From: Callaeas wilsoni
Taxonomy: Eukaryota > Chordata > Aves > Passeriformes > Callaeidae
Assembly: GCA_013398955.1 (NCBI GenBank)
Contig: VWPU01013481.1
Location: 62,001-126,000, forward strand
DNA: 64,000 nucleotides
Direction: 5' to 3'
Part shown: positions 13,077 to 24,855 of the stretch, in pieces
How the letters are laid out: every line of letters starts with the position of its first letter
Position numbering within the stretch: position 1 is the first letter of the stretch
Notes under the pieces: model-generated
Seen by the model: the letters and a program-made list of their open reading frames with translations, nothing else
The model's database searches: none
Told to the model about the DNA's origin: nothing
Translations under genes and position numbers: made by a program

Positions 13077-13350
13077 AGTTCAAACCCAACCTGGTAAAGA
13101 CTGGTTTATGCCATTATGTTTTTAACTGCAAAAACTAGGAGAGAGTATGCCACAAAGGATGGAAGGAGGAGGCCGAAAAAATATGGGAGGAACATAAATT
13201 AGTCTATTGAAAGCAAACCATATTTTCAGCTGTTATGCAAATAATTCTTGAAGACAGATTAATTTCAAACACCTGGAAGCCCTTCTAGTGATAACAGATG
13301 CTACCAGGCCCTGCGAACGGCTGACTGCTATGAAAGTGGTCAGTGGTGTG

Positions 13351-13400
13351 GAGAGAAGAGAGGGGAGAAAGATAGGAGAAAGAGGGACAGGAAAAGGAGG
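13351..13400 (+). repeat. Polypurine (GA-rich) tract
   Basis: Fifty bases contain only two pyrimidines, with GAGA, AGGGG and GGAGAAAG words. It is a low-complexity purine tract of the kind that can form triplex DNA; no function is implied. Confidence 0.75.
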
Positions 13401-16400
13401 TCTCTCTTAAGTAATAGCAGCAAATTAGAATATTAAACTTACAGTAAAAGAGATATCCTGGTTTTCCATGTGCAGGGTCCGTACACCACAGCCACGTGGG
13501 TTTGGACATGAAGTTACAGCAATAAAAACTCTTGGGACCATGGGATGCTTCACTCAGCTACAGCAACCAGGAATTCCCCTGCTTTTAAACAAAGCAACAC
13601 ACTCTCTTGCACTGAGGAGAAATCTTGCAGATTTTGGCAGGGATAAGACCATTGAAAATGTATCAAAGTGAGGCTTTTGAAGACACTAAAGCAACATGAA
13701 ACCTAAGGAGACCTAGCAGACTTAAAGACAGAAATACCTACCACTATAAAGAAACGTTGTGGGGGATTATTTCTCACCACCAAGAAACAATTCTTATGTG
13801 TTGTTGTCTTTGCCCTAACCAGGGTTAAGCAGCAAGAATTGCCCTAGTCTCAGACCATGCTTGATTCAAAGCCTTAGTTTCTTATTTATCTACCTATGTA
13901 TTTTTGCATAGAAAGAAAACATTGGCCATAACATCTCCAAAATATACCATTTGATAAAGCTACTACTTGAAGTCATTAGGAACAACTTTAACTTAAACTG
14001 CTTCCTGAGATGGTGAAACCAGAATGTGGATGGTTATTAGGAAGACTTGACTCAAATTTATTTTTTTACAGCTAGAACTATAAACTAGATAGTGCATTTC
14101 TCATTTGCAGAGCTTTGGAATCTACCTTTCTGCTTTGAATTTTTACATGAAAATATTTCCACTGAAATTTATTTCCTTCTACTTTAGATAATTACACTCA
14201 AAAATATGCATATATATCTTTCCAGAAAAGAAGCCCCTTTCACAGGAGTAAGTATTTCTTCCTCTAGTATTGTGCTGTCTGCAGTTTTTGAATTAGATAT
14301 CTTTAATGAAGGTGTCAAATAGAAAGAGAAAAATTTTGTCCAGAGCTTTACCTATTGTTCACACTCCCTAAGCTCCCTTTGCAAATGGGGATAATTCTTG
14401 TGTGGTTGACATGTGGATTAACCAGTTGAAATTAGAACAGTGCTTTCATGTGTTTGTCTGTGAATACATAGCAGCAAGCACAGGGTAAATGCATACGGGA
14501 CAATGCCTCAGCAGCCAGGAGAAGCAGTGAAGAAGTATTAATATTTTTCATGAGATACAGCCTACACAGGCATAGCAAAGCTGGTGAGTGTGTGGACCCT
14601 CTGATACCTGTGAAATCTTAGCTCTCTTAGCTAGTGAGAAGTGGAGATAGCTGAGCTCAGAAGGAGCATAATTTTTTTTATGAAACTGTTCCTCAGACAA
14701 TATGCAACATGTATTCTGCTGAAAATCAGACTAAAAGGACCTCTCATCCTAGGCTTTTCTGGGATCATTGTCCAACAGCAGAAAGTAGCAGATGCTTCAG
14801 AAAAAGGTATAAAACAGTGTGTTAGGAAGTTAAAAACAAAGATCCTCTCTTCTTTGACACAACTATTGTTTTTTCTTTCTGTGCAGCCTACACCTGACCA
14901 TACAAAACTCTTTACACCTATGTGCCTGCTGATGAGATTGGAGGAGTCTAAGGGACTCAGTGTCACTTCAGCTGCTCTTTACCCTGATGAAACATTAATC
15001 TTTAGTGATGCCTTCTTGATTCCTAGTGTCAGTGCATTTGATGCACTGTGGGTTAGACATTCTGACAGACAACTTTGTGCTTTGCCCACATAGGAAAACA
15101 AACTTTGTTAACACAAACATAGCTGGTTCCTTCACTGGTCTTGAAAAAGGAGACTAATCCAATTAAAAATTCCAGGAGGCACTCTTCCATTCTAAGCACA
15201 TTCATTCTGAAGCCTGAGAAGGAAGATTCATCTCACCTGCTTCACGAAGTCTTCAGGGTCGATTCTCACACCTAGGCTGCTTTAATTGACAGACTCAAAG
15301 AGGCACTCACAGCATGTGATTCATCTCACCTATCTCCAATGCCTACTTTAGCATAAGATAAATTTTGCTCTAAAGCTGCCCATTTTTCTCCACTGACTTT
15401 AATGGAGACTAATAACCAAGGGAGTGCCAAGTGATTAGCTCAGATGCAGGTGTCAATGTCTGGTCAAGGATGAATTCCAGTCACTGTGACCACCACTTAA
15501 TGAAGACATATCCAAGGTAGATTTAAACCTGCAGCAGCTAACCCATGTGTATCTGCACAGATAGCAAAATGAATATGAGAAGATGGCCCAAACCTGCTGC
15601 ACCCACCAGGCCGCTGCAGTAGGTCACCACCATCTCCTGGATAAAGAGTCAGTTCTTGTCAGCCCTTTCCATGCACTGGTACATGAGAGTAGCCACAAAA
15701 TGCAGAGGTAGAACTAACATATGTTGCCTTTCTGCATAGGCAAACTCGATGCACTTGTTTCTTAAAACACTGCCATGACACTCTGAGCCTGGAGGAACAT
15801 GAATTCTTTGCACTGACATCAGAGGGGCTCTTTATTCCCCTTTGAAACAGGAATTTCTGATCTTTACATCCAAGATTCTCAGTGTTGGCTGAGGTATTAA
15901 CTCAGCATTTCGTCGCCTAGTGTTTAGAAAACTGTTTAGTACAGTTGACCCTTCTTTATCTTACCACTTGACCTGATTGTAAATCAGATCTATAAATCTC
16001 TTTAATTGCACTCCTGTTGTGACAACTTTCTGCAGTGACTGACTTCGTGCAATGTCAGCTAAACCTGATTTAAAACTAGTGCTCTACATGCTGCAGGCTG
16101 CCAAACTGGCATATTTGAATTAATGTATCTTGCATTTATTTACAGCGCTTTGATATAAACACAGATGCAGAAGAATCTGTTCACAGTTTTTCCATTCTAT
16201 AAGTATTTTCTCAAACCATGTGTACGCTCTGGTGAATTTCTGTATTTCTTTACAGTGATTGCCTTTTTGAGGGGAGGCTGTAATCTCTATAATGGTAGAA
16301 AGAAGCCTGAAGACTTCTGATTTTTATATGAAAATGTTACGCTTCACTAGTATGAAATAAAGATTAGAGATCAACCTGTAATTTCCCTGGCTGGAATTAA

Positions 16401-18121
16401 TTATTCAATCCTCAATGAGATATGTTTGCGATAAACACCAGAGAGTGTGTCTGTCAAATCAGAAACTAATACTTCTGCTGTTCAGAGAGCAGAAGTTCTC
16501 CCTGCTTGGGAGAATGGTACAGAGAAGTAGGGAATAAAGTACTTGATAAGGATACAGAGACAGAACTAATGTCAAATTACAATTACTATTCAAGTTTTTT
16601 TCCTTATTTTAATGAATTTTTAAAGACCAGGTGTTATTCAGTTGCACATATTAAAATTCAGTAAAGCTGTATTAGGTTATCCATAAAAGGCTTATAGATC
16701 CTAAAAATAGCCTTCAGTTTCTTAAATATATACTTTGAACAGCACAGAACTATAGTCTAAACAGCCCTTCTACGTCTTCTGCTTAAACTTAATGCCAAGA
16801 GCACCAAAAGCTTTATTTATATTTAAATTTCAGCAGATGCACAATCCTTTGCCAGATCAGAAACTTATGGAATAACACTTTAAATCTACTCTCTGAAAAG
16901 TCCATTTTGCCATTCTTCTCTTCTGCCTTCTCTTTGTCTAGAATACTTCATTTGGAAATCTCAGCTGAGAAATATCACTTTCCATATTTTCATTTTTTTG
17001 ACTATAATTTCTGCTCACGAGGTAGCTTTTCTAGTAAATTAAGTATTATGCTTTCAATTGTATGGTTTGTTAAGGAAAGGAATTCTATTTTAATACTAAT
17101 TAAAACTTACCTTCATTTCAATCAAGGAAGATAGATGAGAATATGTAATAAAAAGTGATAGGGCTGAGGAATGTGGTAAACTGGTGCTTCCATAAAGTCT
17201 GGCAGATAGGAAGCTAAGAAGTTGGATGAATATGTGAAACATCATCTAGACTTACACCTGCTGAATTTGATTGAAACGCAATAATATTTCAGATATGACT
17301 TTTCAAAAATAATGCTTTCTCGTAGCTCTTCTAGCTACAATTTTTTCTCAATCAGCATACTATCTGAATAAAAATTAGATTTATTTCCATGTCAGTCGAC
17401 ATGAGGTAATTCACTATACTTCACAGATAATGTTCTATCTCATCCCAGCTGCAAAATAAAACAATAATGAAAACCAGGTGAACAAGTGCACAAGTGTTGG
17501 TAGCAGAGAGGCTTGAGCTTCTTCTGATGTACCTAAACCTTACCTTCAGAGAGGGGAAACACATCCAAGGTCCACAGGGTTCAAGCAAAGCTTATTCAAA
17601 ATAACGTATTTTACTTGGACCAATGACCTTTTTTGTTAGACTAAATATACTGGAAGAAGGGTATGTGACAGACTTAATCAAAACATCCTCCTATTATACA
17701 GAAGTCATTAGAATTCAGCATTGATCTTACTGCAGCATAACTGAATCCTTTGAATAGGCAAATGAAAGAACGATGAAATGCTGTGCACTTTTGTCATGGA
17801 CTAATTTGTCTGTCATCTCAGAGGCAATCAATGAGCTCAGTATCACCCCTCCACTACAGCTGAAGGTGGTGTTTTGTTTTACAGACTACAGCTGTCCTGC
17901 ATGCTTGCTGGGGCTGACAGCAGCAAATTGTGGAAATAGCTGCTCATTACCCCTAAAGACTCACGGATTGAACTTACAGCCAAAAGTGCACTGCACTTCG
18001 GAATGAGGCTGCACTGCAAAAGGTTAGGTTAAGCAGAGGAAAGTCAGCAGTTCTTAATCTATTTGATCAAAACAACAACACATCTAGTATGCTTCATTCC
18101 TATCCTTATTTCTGACCTTTC

Positions 18122-18133
18122 CCTGACGTCAGG
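18122..18133. promoter_or_regulatory. 12-bp palindrome containing a full CRE (TGACGTCA)
   Basis: CCTGACGTCAGG is a perfect 12-bp palindrome whose centre, 18124-18131, is the consensus cAMP response element bound by CREB/ATF proteins. It retains its CpG in CpG-poor surroundings. No promoter or exon is seen nearby, so function is unproven; such 8-mers also occur by chance about once in a 64 kb window. Confidence 0.35.
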
Positions 18134-18578
18134 TTGTACACATTCAGTTCAGCAGAATTTTCTCCTGTTCTCCCCACCTACCTATTCAGGCAAAAGCTTT
18201 AATTTTCCATGGATATGCATGTGGAGAAGGTACCTTCTGCTTTTTCATATCTCCCATCTAGCTGAAATGCATTCATTTTCCCTGAGAAGAACACCACCAG
18301 AAATCAAGAGTAGAAGAGGTATCTCTAAGACTCAAATCAAAAAGCTGGTGCCTACGACTGTTTTCCTGCCTACAACCAGAAGAACAGCAGCCTTCCACAC
18401 AAGAACTGAGACAATGATAGCCATACAGTTAAGTCATAAAGGACCACACTTTCTCTGTGAGGATAAATAAACACAGCATTTCTCCTGCAGAAAGCAGCTG
18501 TGTTTTCCAAACACTCATAATTTCCACAAAACTTTGTTGCACTAGTAAAGAGAATTTGCACAGTAAAAGTGACATTAC

Positions 18579-18607
18579 ATAATAAATAAATAAATAAATA
18601 AACAAAT
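18579..18607. repeat. (AAAT)n microsatellite
   Basis: About six to seven TAAA tetranucleotide units form an almost perfect run that ends in an interrupted unit (AACAAATA). Confidence 0.85.
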
Positions 18608-21600
18608 AGGACTCAATTATTCCAAAGTGCTTTTTTCCCCAATGCTTTTGACATGAATTTCCAGATAATTTAGGGGAGTCTGGATTATAAACTTTTTAGA
18701 ACATCTTCAGAGTTTTCTTATTAAATATCAGCTATACCACACAGGCAGTAGGATCATTTTATTTTTTTTTCATTTTCAGACTGAAATTTTACACGAGAAA
18801 GATTAAACAGAAGATCTCTGGAGTGGTGAATTTTCATTAGTGATAATAGAGAATAAGGGGACCCATGCATAGACAGGACATCTCTGTAGATGTATGTTTT
18901 TTCCTCATCTCATCCTAGGGGCACTAATTCCTTCCAAATATCTAGAAACATTTCTTGCAATAATGAGGCTTCCTTTTTTTCTTTAAAGTTAACTCGCTGC
19001 AAAATTACAATATCAGTACTGAATGAACCTATGTATAGATGTCATCCCTCTAATCTGATATTATTCAAGTGTAGAAGCATTTGCATTTTCACATCTTAAT
19101 TAAATTGCAATGACAGCAAAAAGCTTTATGTACAAGAAGCTATAATTCCTACCTCACAGTATATAACTCATATTCCCTATATTTAACTATTGCTTACTGC
19201 TCATCTTATATTCAAAAACTGCCACGCCTTGGTAGTGTTACTTGTTACTTGACAGCTGGCTACTATTTTTGCCCTATACCATGGGAGAAATTGCAAAAGC
19301 AAAATATACTTCTTGGAAAACTTATCTCGCTGTAAAAGGCATAATTATTTGGGTTTTTAACTGCAACATAAAAAATTTTTCAGCACCATTCAATTTTCTG
19401 ATTCCACAGGAAAGGGGTAAGACAGTCTTTGGATGTTACCTTAAAAAAAATCCGCCTGAAGTGATTTTCAAAGTATCATCCCTCCCCAGGTATAAAAATT
19501 GTGTCTGATTTCTTAAGGACATTTGAGTTGCATAGGTATACATATTTATGGTTTGGAAGACCCATAGAATTTCATTCCATGCTTCTATGAAAATGTGGTT
19601 CTGTTACATAATAGAGGCCAATAGTATTCTTTAAGTAAGTCAGACTTTAAAGAAAGAAAACATGGGTTTGGTTTTGAGGGTTTTTTTTTCCCCAGGGATA
19701 ACAGAGAAAAATAAAATATTTTGATTTTCTAAAAGGATATACTTCACTGAACTTTTCTATTTTAGACTTGTAGCATTTAAAAAGAGCTGTGTGTTCCTTA
19801 GTCCAAAACCTACCTGCACATAGAGTTGATGAGGCCGGAGGTTTCATTTAGTTCCCAGTCCCACTGAATCTTGTTACTGGAAATTATATCCTACAGTATC
19901 TGAATGGTGTCTTAGATCTTGCCTTTGCCTGAAGACATACAGCCCATTCAGAATTATTGATAATTATAGTGCAATTTTTCCTGCAGCAGCAGAAACTATG
20001 TTCCATTAAATACAGCGTACACTGCTTATGTATCTACTGGCAAAACAAGCCCTAACAATACTCCCTGCTGCAAATGAGATAACTATAGAGACCACTCCAG
20101 CATTTCCTGTATTATCGCTTATATTATTTTTCTATATGTGACTTTTTCAAAATTGATGTTTTGAGTAGCAGCAGTTTTGCTTCCTCAGCCATGCATAGGA
20201 ATTAGACTCTAGTGCCCTGATCCACTGGCAAGAGAGCATATCTGAATGCAATATAATCCAGAGGTGGCCTGATTAGCTCATTTGTTTTGTCTTCCACTAT
20301 GCTATTCATTATTTCCTGAAACCCAAAATGCTACTGTTATTCCTCAGGCTGGGAGTCAGCAACTTATTTATGTTTCCATGATGTCATTCTTTCTGTGAGC
20401 AGCTAAGCAGATTTGTATTGATGTGATGTTTTTCAGCACCCTAGAGAGTCAGCCAGTAGGGCTAAATGCCACTTTAATCATTCCCAGCAGAGATGTCTAA
20501 GTCAATGACCTGTATCGTTGAGCTGTATTACTTTTCGATGCTATCATTTATTCTGTAATAAGCAGTTCAATGGAGTTGCCCTCTACAGCATCTGCCTATT
20601 CACATACTCTTCTGGGGAGTGTAATTCATATTAATTTTGTGCTATATGCTGGTTTACATCTTTTTCAGCCATCTTTCCAGGCTTCTTGTCTGTATTAGGA
20701 AGTACGCCACTGAATTCCAGAACACACTCACAACCCTGTCACCAGATGCCCATCTTTATGAGAGTCAACTGGATATCTATTATGTATTTTAAACACAAGA
20801 ATTTGAAATTGCTCATACAAAACACAAAGTTCACTAAGGTTGGTTGGAATCTGCCAGGTGTTTTCAGCAGATTTCTGAAGATTTGCCATCCTATTTATAC
20901 AAGGAGTGAGGGCATCTGTTGTACAGTGGGGATGAGCAGCAAGAATTTAGAGATGGTTCTGCTCTGAGTATGACAGTCTAGAGACATACATAAGATTACC
21001 TTTAAAGGGCAAAAATAACTTTTACTAGATGACTGAAAGAGTTGTAGGGGTTTGAAACATTAGCAGGAGCATGTGTCCTTCTTCAGGTCACATACAGAAG
21101 AGACAGCACTAAAAGCCAACATAGAAAAAGAATAATGGATCTGAGTTTGACTTGAAACATAGGGTGAGTGCTTCTCCTGTCAGTCAGCCTCGAATTCCCT
21201 TTAAAGTCAGAGGTAGTTTTCTATGCAGACAGGTAGGCTGGGAGATCTTGTCTTGTAATGTGTCTGTCAAAATGATGATCATTCATTTATTATTTCAGCT
21301 TCTGACATCAGTATTCAAGAATATAAATCTATTTTTTCTGCTCTTTAAAGCTTACATGTGAGACCATAGTCAAAAGTATTTGTAAAGAGAAAGTAAATGA
21401 AAGGTCTGGTATTTCCAGGTAGCCTGCAGGGGAAAAATATATTTACATTATTATTTCAGTTTTAAAAGAAAATATAATTTCCTGATTTTTAACTGTATAC
21501 CAGTACTCTCCCCACCCATCCCACACCTCTGCCCTGCAAAAAAAAAAGGAGTGAACATTATATAATCCTGATACAAATTTGTGTGGTTTAAAACCACCAA

Positions 21601-24600
21601 AAATTTCCTTCTATGAATTGATATGTATATCAATGTCTCAGATTTCAAAATTAATCCTTTTATTTGTGCCTTGAGTATTCATCCTAGCAATAGAAAGACT
21701 GCTGCAGACTTTAAGCTAGCACTGTGCTTAGCATGGTAAGATCAATAGTAAATCCAACTTGCCGGCAAGGCACTGCCAGGGCAAGAGAAACCCAGCTGCC
21801 AGGAATAACAAAGAAATTGCCAAGGCAGCAGGAATGGGAGCCAAGCTGGGAGCAGATGCAACCTCTGCACAATCTTGACATCTCATGAAAAAATGATATT
21901 ATTGAAATAGCCAACATTTCTAAATAATTAGTAATGGTACATGCAACTATATTACACCAACTGGAGTCTACTCAGAACACAACAGCCTTTCATTCTAGTT
22001 TTATTACTTGCCCTAGTTGAGGGGGAAATACCCCAGCATCTCATTCATATATACATATATGTGGAAACCATAATAGGCAGCCAGATTACTTCAGCAATCA
22101 TTTTGATTTTTGCTTTCACTGGCTGAGAATAAAGGACTTCCAGTGCAACAGGCAGTTGCAGCTAGCTGAGGGGTTGAGCCATTTAAATCCATTTCCCATC
22201 CACTGTCCTCAAGACAAAGAGCACAGGTTTGCAAGTAAGCTCCCTGGGTGATGAGCAGTGGGGGCATTTTAGGAGAACTGCCAGCTGATACAATTTAGTG
22301 AATACAAAATGACTCAGTCTAATGGTCCAGTTTATTTATATCTTTTTTTTTAATCGCCGTTTTTCCTTTTCTTTGGATCTCTCTAACATGAGGATGTTTT
22401 CTCTCCCACACTCTTCTCTGAAGAACTAATTACTTATCTTTGGATGAGTTGTGCCCTAGGAAACTTTTAATAAGACATATAATATCATTCCTATGCAGAT
22501 GGTTACCACTTAAAAATCAAAAGGTATGAATGAACTTGTCATAAGAAGTTCACCACCTGTGAAATATTCACACTCAAATTGTATCCGTCTGTTCTTTTAT
22601 AAATGTCTTCTATCATTCTACTCAGTTTTCAGCCAAGGACCATCCTTGTATTTGCTGGTACAGTGTTTCCTTAGGACTGTTCATTCCTTTCATGTACAGT
22701 GGAAAGCCCTTTTTCCAACTCTATTGCTTTGATGTACTTCCCTAGCTTTTCAGTATCTGTGTGTGAAAAACCACCAAATACAGCACAATGGCAACAAAAT
22801 TAGCTGCAATGACGTCCTGTGTCCTCCATCTACATTATGAGAAGAAATAAACAGAATAGCTATAAGGTGCATAAACAAATGTTTGGTTTAGTCCTTAACA
22901 TCAGAACATATTAAAAAGCTGGTCTTCTGTTATACCATCAAGATAATCATTTATATTTTTACTCTTTTTCGTATTCTGTACTGTTTTTCTTGGGAGTCAA
23001 TAGAATTGTGTAAGGGTACTTCATGCTCAGAAGATGTCTTCAGATCCACAAAAACTAAATTAAAAGTAATAATGAAGAAACATTAATTTTTGGATAATCT
23101 TTTTATGTCAAGGAAGATAATAGGTCAAGTAGGTCCAATCTGGTTTTAAGCCAGGAATTTGCATATCTTGTGTAGTTTCTGACCTGTTACTGAATTTTTT
23201 CTGTTTGGCCATCAATTTACATTCTTCACTTAATTTCAATGCTTCATTTTTTATATCCCCTTCCCCCAGCTATGATGTGAAGCATGTATAACAAAGTGCA
23301 AACTTTCGTAATCAATTTTACAAGTCTATTTCACCCTAATTCCAAGGCAGGATGTGACCACAGTCCCTCTCTGAAGGCCCACCTTTGTTCCTGCCCAAAC
23401 TACACGAGCCTGATTTCTAAGGAGGTGGAGCCATCTGGTGTCTGTCACTTATGTAACACATTGCTCTAACCTGCTTCTAAAAAGACGTAGCTTGGATACT
23501 ATAACCTTCTGAAGTAATTAATGTTCTTTCTTTATTACACACACACTCCCTAAGTGATTTAAAATATTTTTAAATATTCTTTGCACTTTTATCTCATATT
23601 CTTAATGTATGGAATTCAACAAAGCACTGTGAGCTCCTTTAGAGCTATGTTAAGTGAAATTTAGACTCACAAGGACAAGTTGGAAAAGGAGCAAGAAAGG
23701 GAAAACCCACCTTGCCTTCCAAAATTTTTGAGAAACCCTAGCTTAAAAAATTTCAGCAAGACCCTTAACATGTTACTTCTTGAGTGTGAAAGCATGCTTT
23801 TTGTGTAGACCAGATTCCCCTCCACAGAGCATCCTGGCGCACTCGCCAGATCCCATCGCTGTATTTGTCACATGTGCTCTGCCAGCTGGGATGGCAGGGG
23901 GTGATGTGCTGCAGGTGCGAACAAACTGTGCCTGCGGAGGAGTCCTGCAAGGAAAAATCCAGAGCATGGAGGCAACTGGGCTTTTAGGCTTGAGATAGGG
24001 ATGTCTTCAGTGAGCTTTGATAAAATGGCTCTTAGGAATGGTCAGGAAGAGAATTTTAACAACCAGGAATATGTATTAGGTGACTACAAAGTTAAATTGG
24101 CCTACGAGTCATGACATCAGCATTTTATGACGTGCTGTTTCATCATGACAACACTTAATCCAAATCATGAGACATTTTCTCTGAACTAGAAAACCAAAAT
24201 GAAAATACCAGTTAAATTGTTTTGTTTCTGCACTGGAATAAGAACCACAAGGCACATGAATGGGTGACAGAAAAGAAAATATTGAAACAAAGTAGAATTC
24301 ATTGCAAGGAAAACAAGCAATTTCAAAGTCTTATGACAAATAAAAACAAAATGCAATTTAACGAAGATAAGATGGCAAAGAGTGATATACTCAGAGGCAC
24401 AGAGTGTCAAAAATCCTTTAATTTTTAGACTCTTAAAATGGAGTTTAAGTTTCTCTACACATATTTAATTTTAAGCTCTTTAAGGGAAACCTATATTCTT
24501 AGTTCTTGTCTTAAATAAGAGCCTCACTTACAGCCTTACAGAAACATCACCTTTAACTGAAGTTCCTTTCTCTTGCAGTATTATGCAAAGTTTAGTGACT

Positions 24601-24810
24601 AAAGCTGTGGTCTTTACAAGGCCCACCATGTACTCCAGAATTTTAAATAAATTAAGATGGATGTAAGGAAAGGAAGTCTAAGCATTTTTTACCACACACC
24701 TTATGCACATCCTACAACCATAAATTTGGTGCCTGTTTTTTTGCTGTTCTTTTCAGCCGAGTAGGAGAAATAAGATATCTAAAGAAAACCCCTGACAACT
24801 ACCTTGCTTA

Positions 24811-24855
24811 AAAAAAAACACCAACAACAAAAACAACGACAACAACAACAACAAT
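24811..24855 (+). repeat. (ACA)n trinucleotide repeat with A-run
   Basis: An A8 run is followed by imperfect ACA/CAA units, including an interruption ACGAC. On the minus strand it gives a translated Cys/Cys run (within 24779-25072), which is a compositional artefact. Confidence 0.85.

Larger units (their letters stand above)
8004..18121. other. Long unique AT-rich non-coding stretch
   Basis: No gene, RNA gene or recognisable transposon is seen over about 10 kb. The longest frame (plus 14641-15093, 150 codons) matches no family I know and is within chance length. A (AC)6 run lies at 8615-8627. A somewhat GC-richer part lies at 9120-9500 without a clear feature. Small repeats and a purine tract within the stretch are listed separately. 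Confidence 0.5.

Noticed and set aside
13078..13100. Sequence resembling a tRNA-type B box (AGTTCAAACCC)
   Set aside because: No A box or cloverleaf arms at the right distance, so neither a tRNA gene nor a tRNA-derived SINE is supported.
14641..15093. Longest open frame of the window (150 codons, plus strand)
   Set aside because: No domain, signal peptide or family resemblance. One or two frames of this length are expected by chance in six frames of 64 kb of such DNA (my rough estimate).
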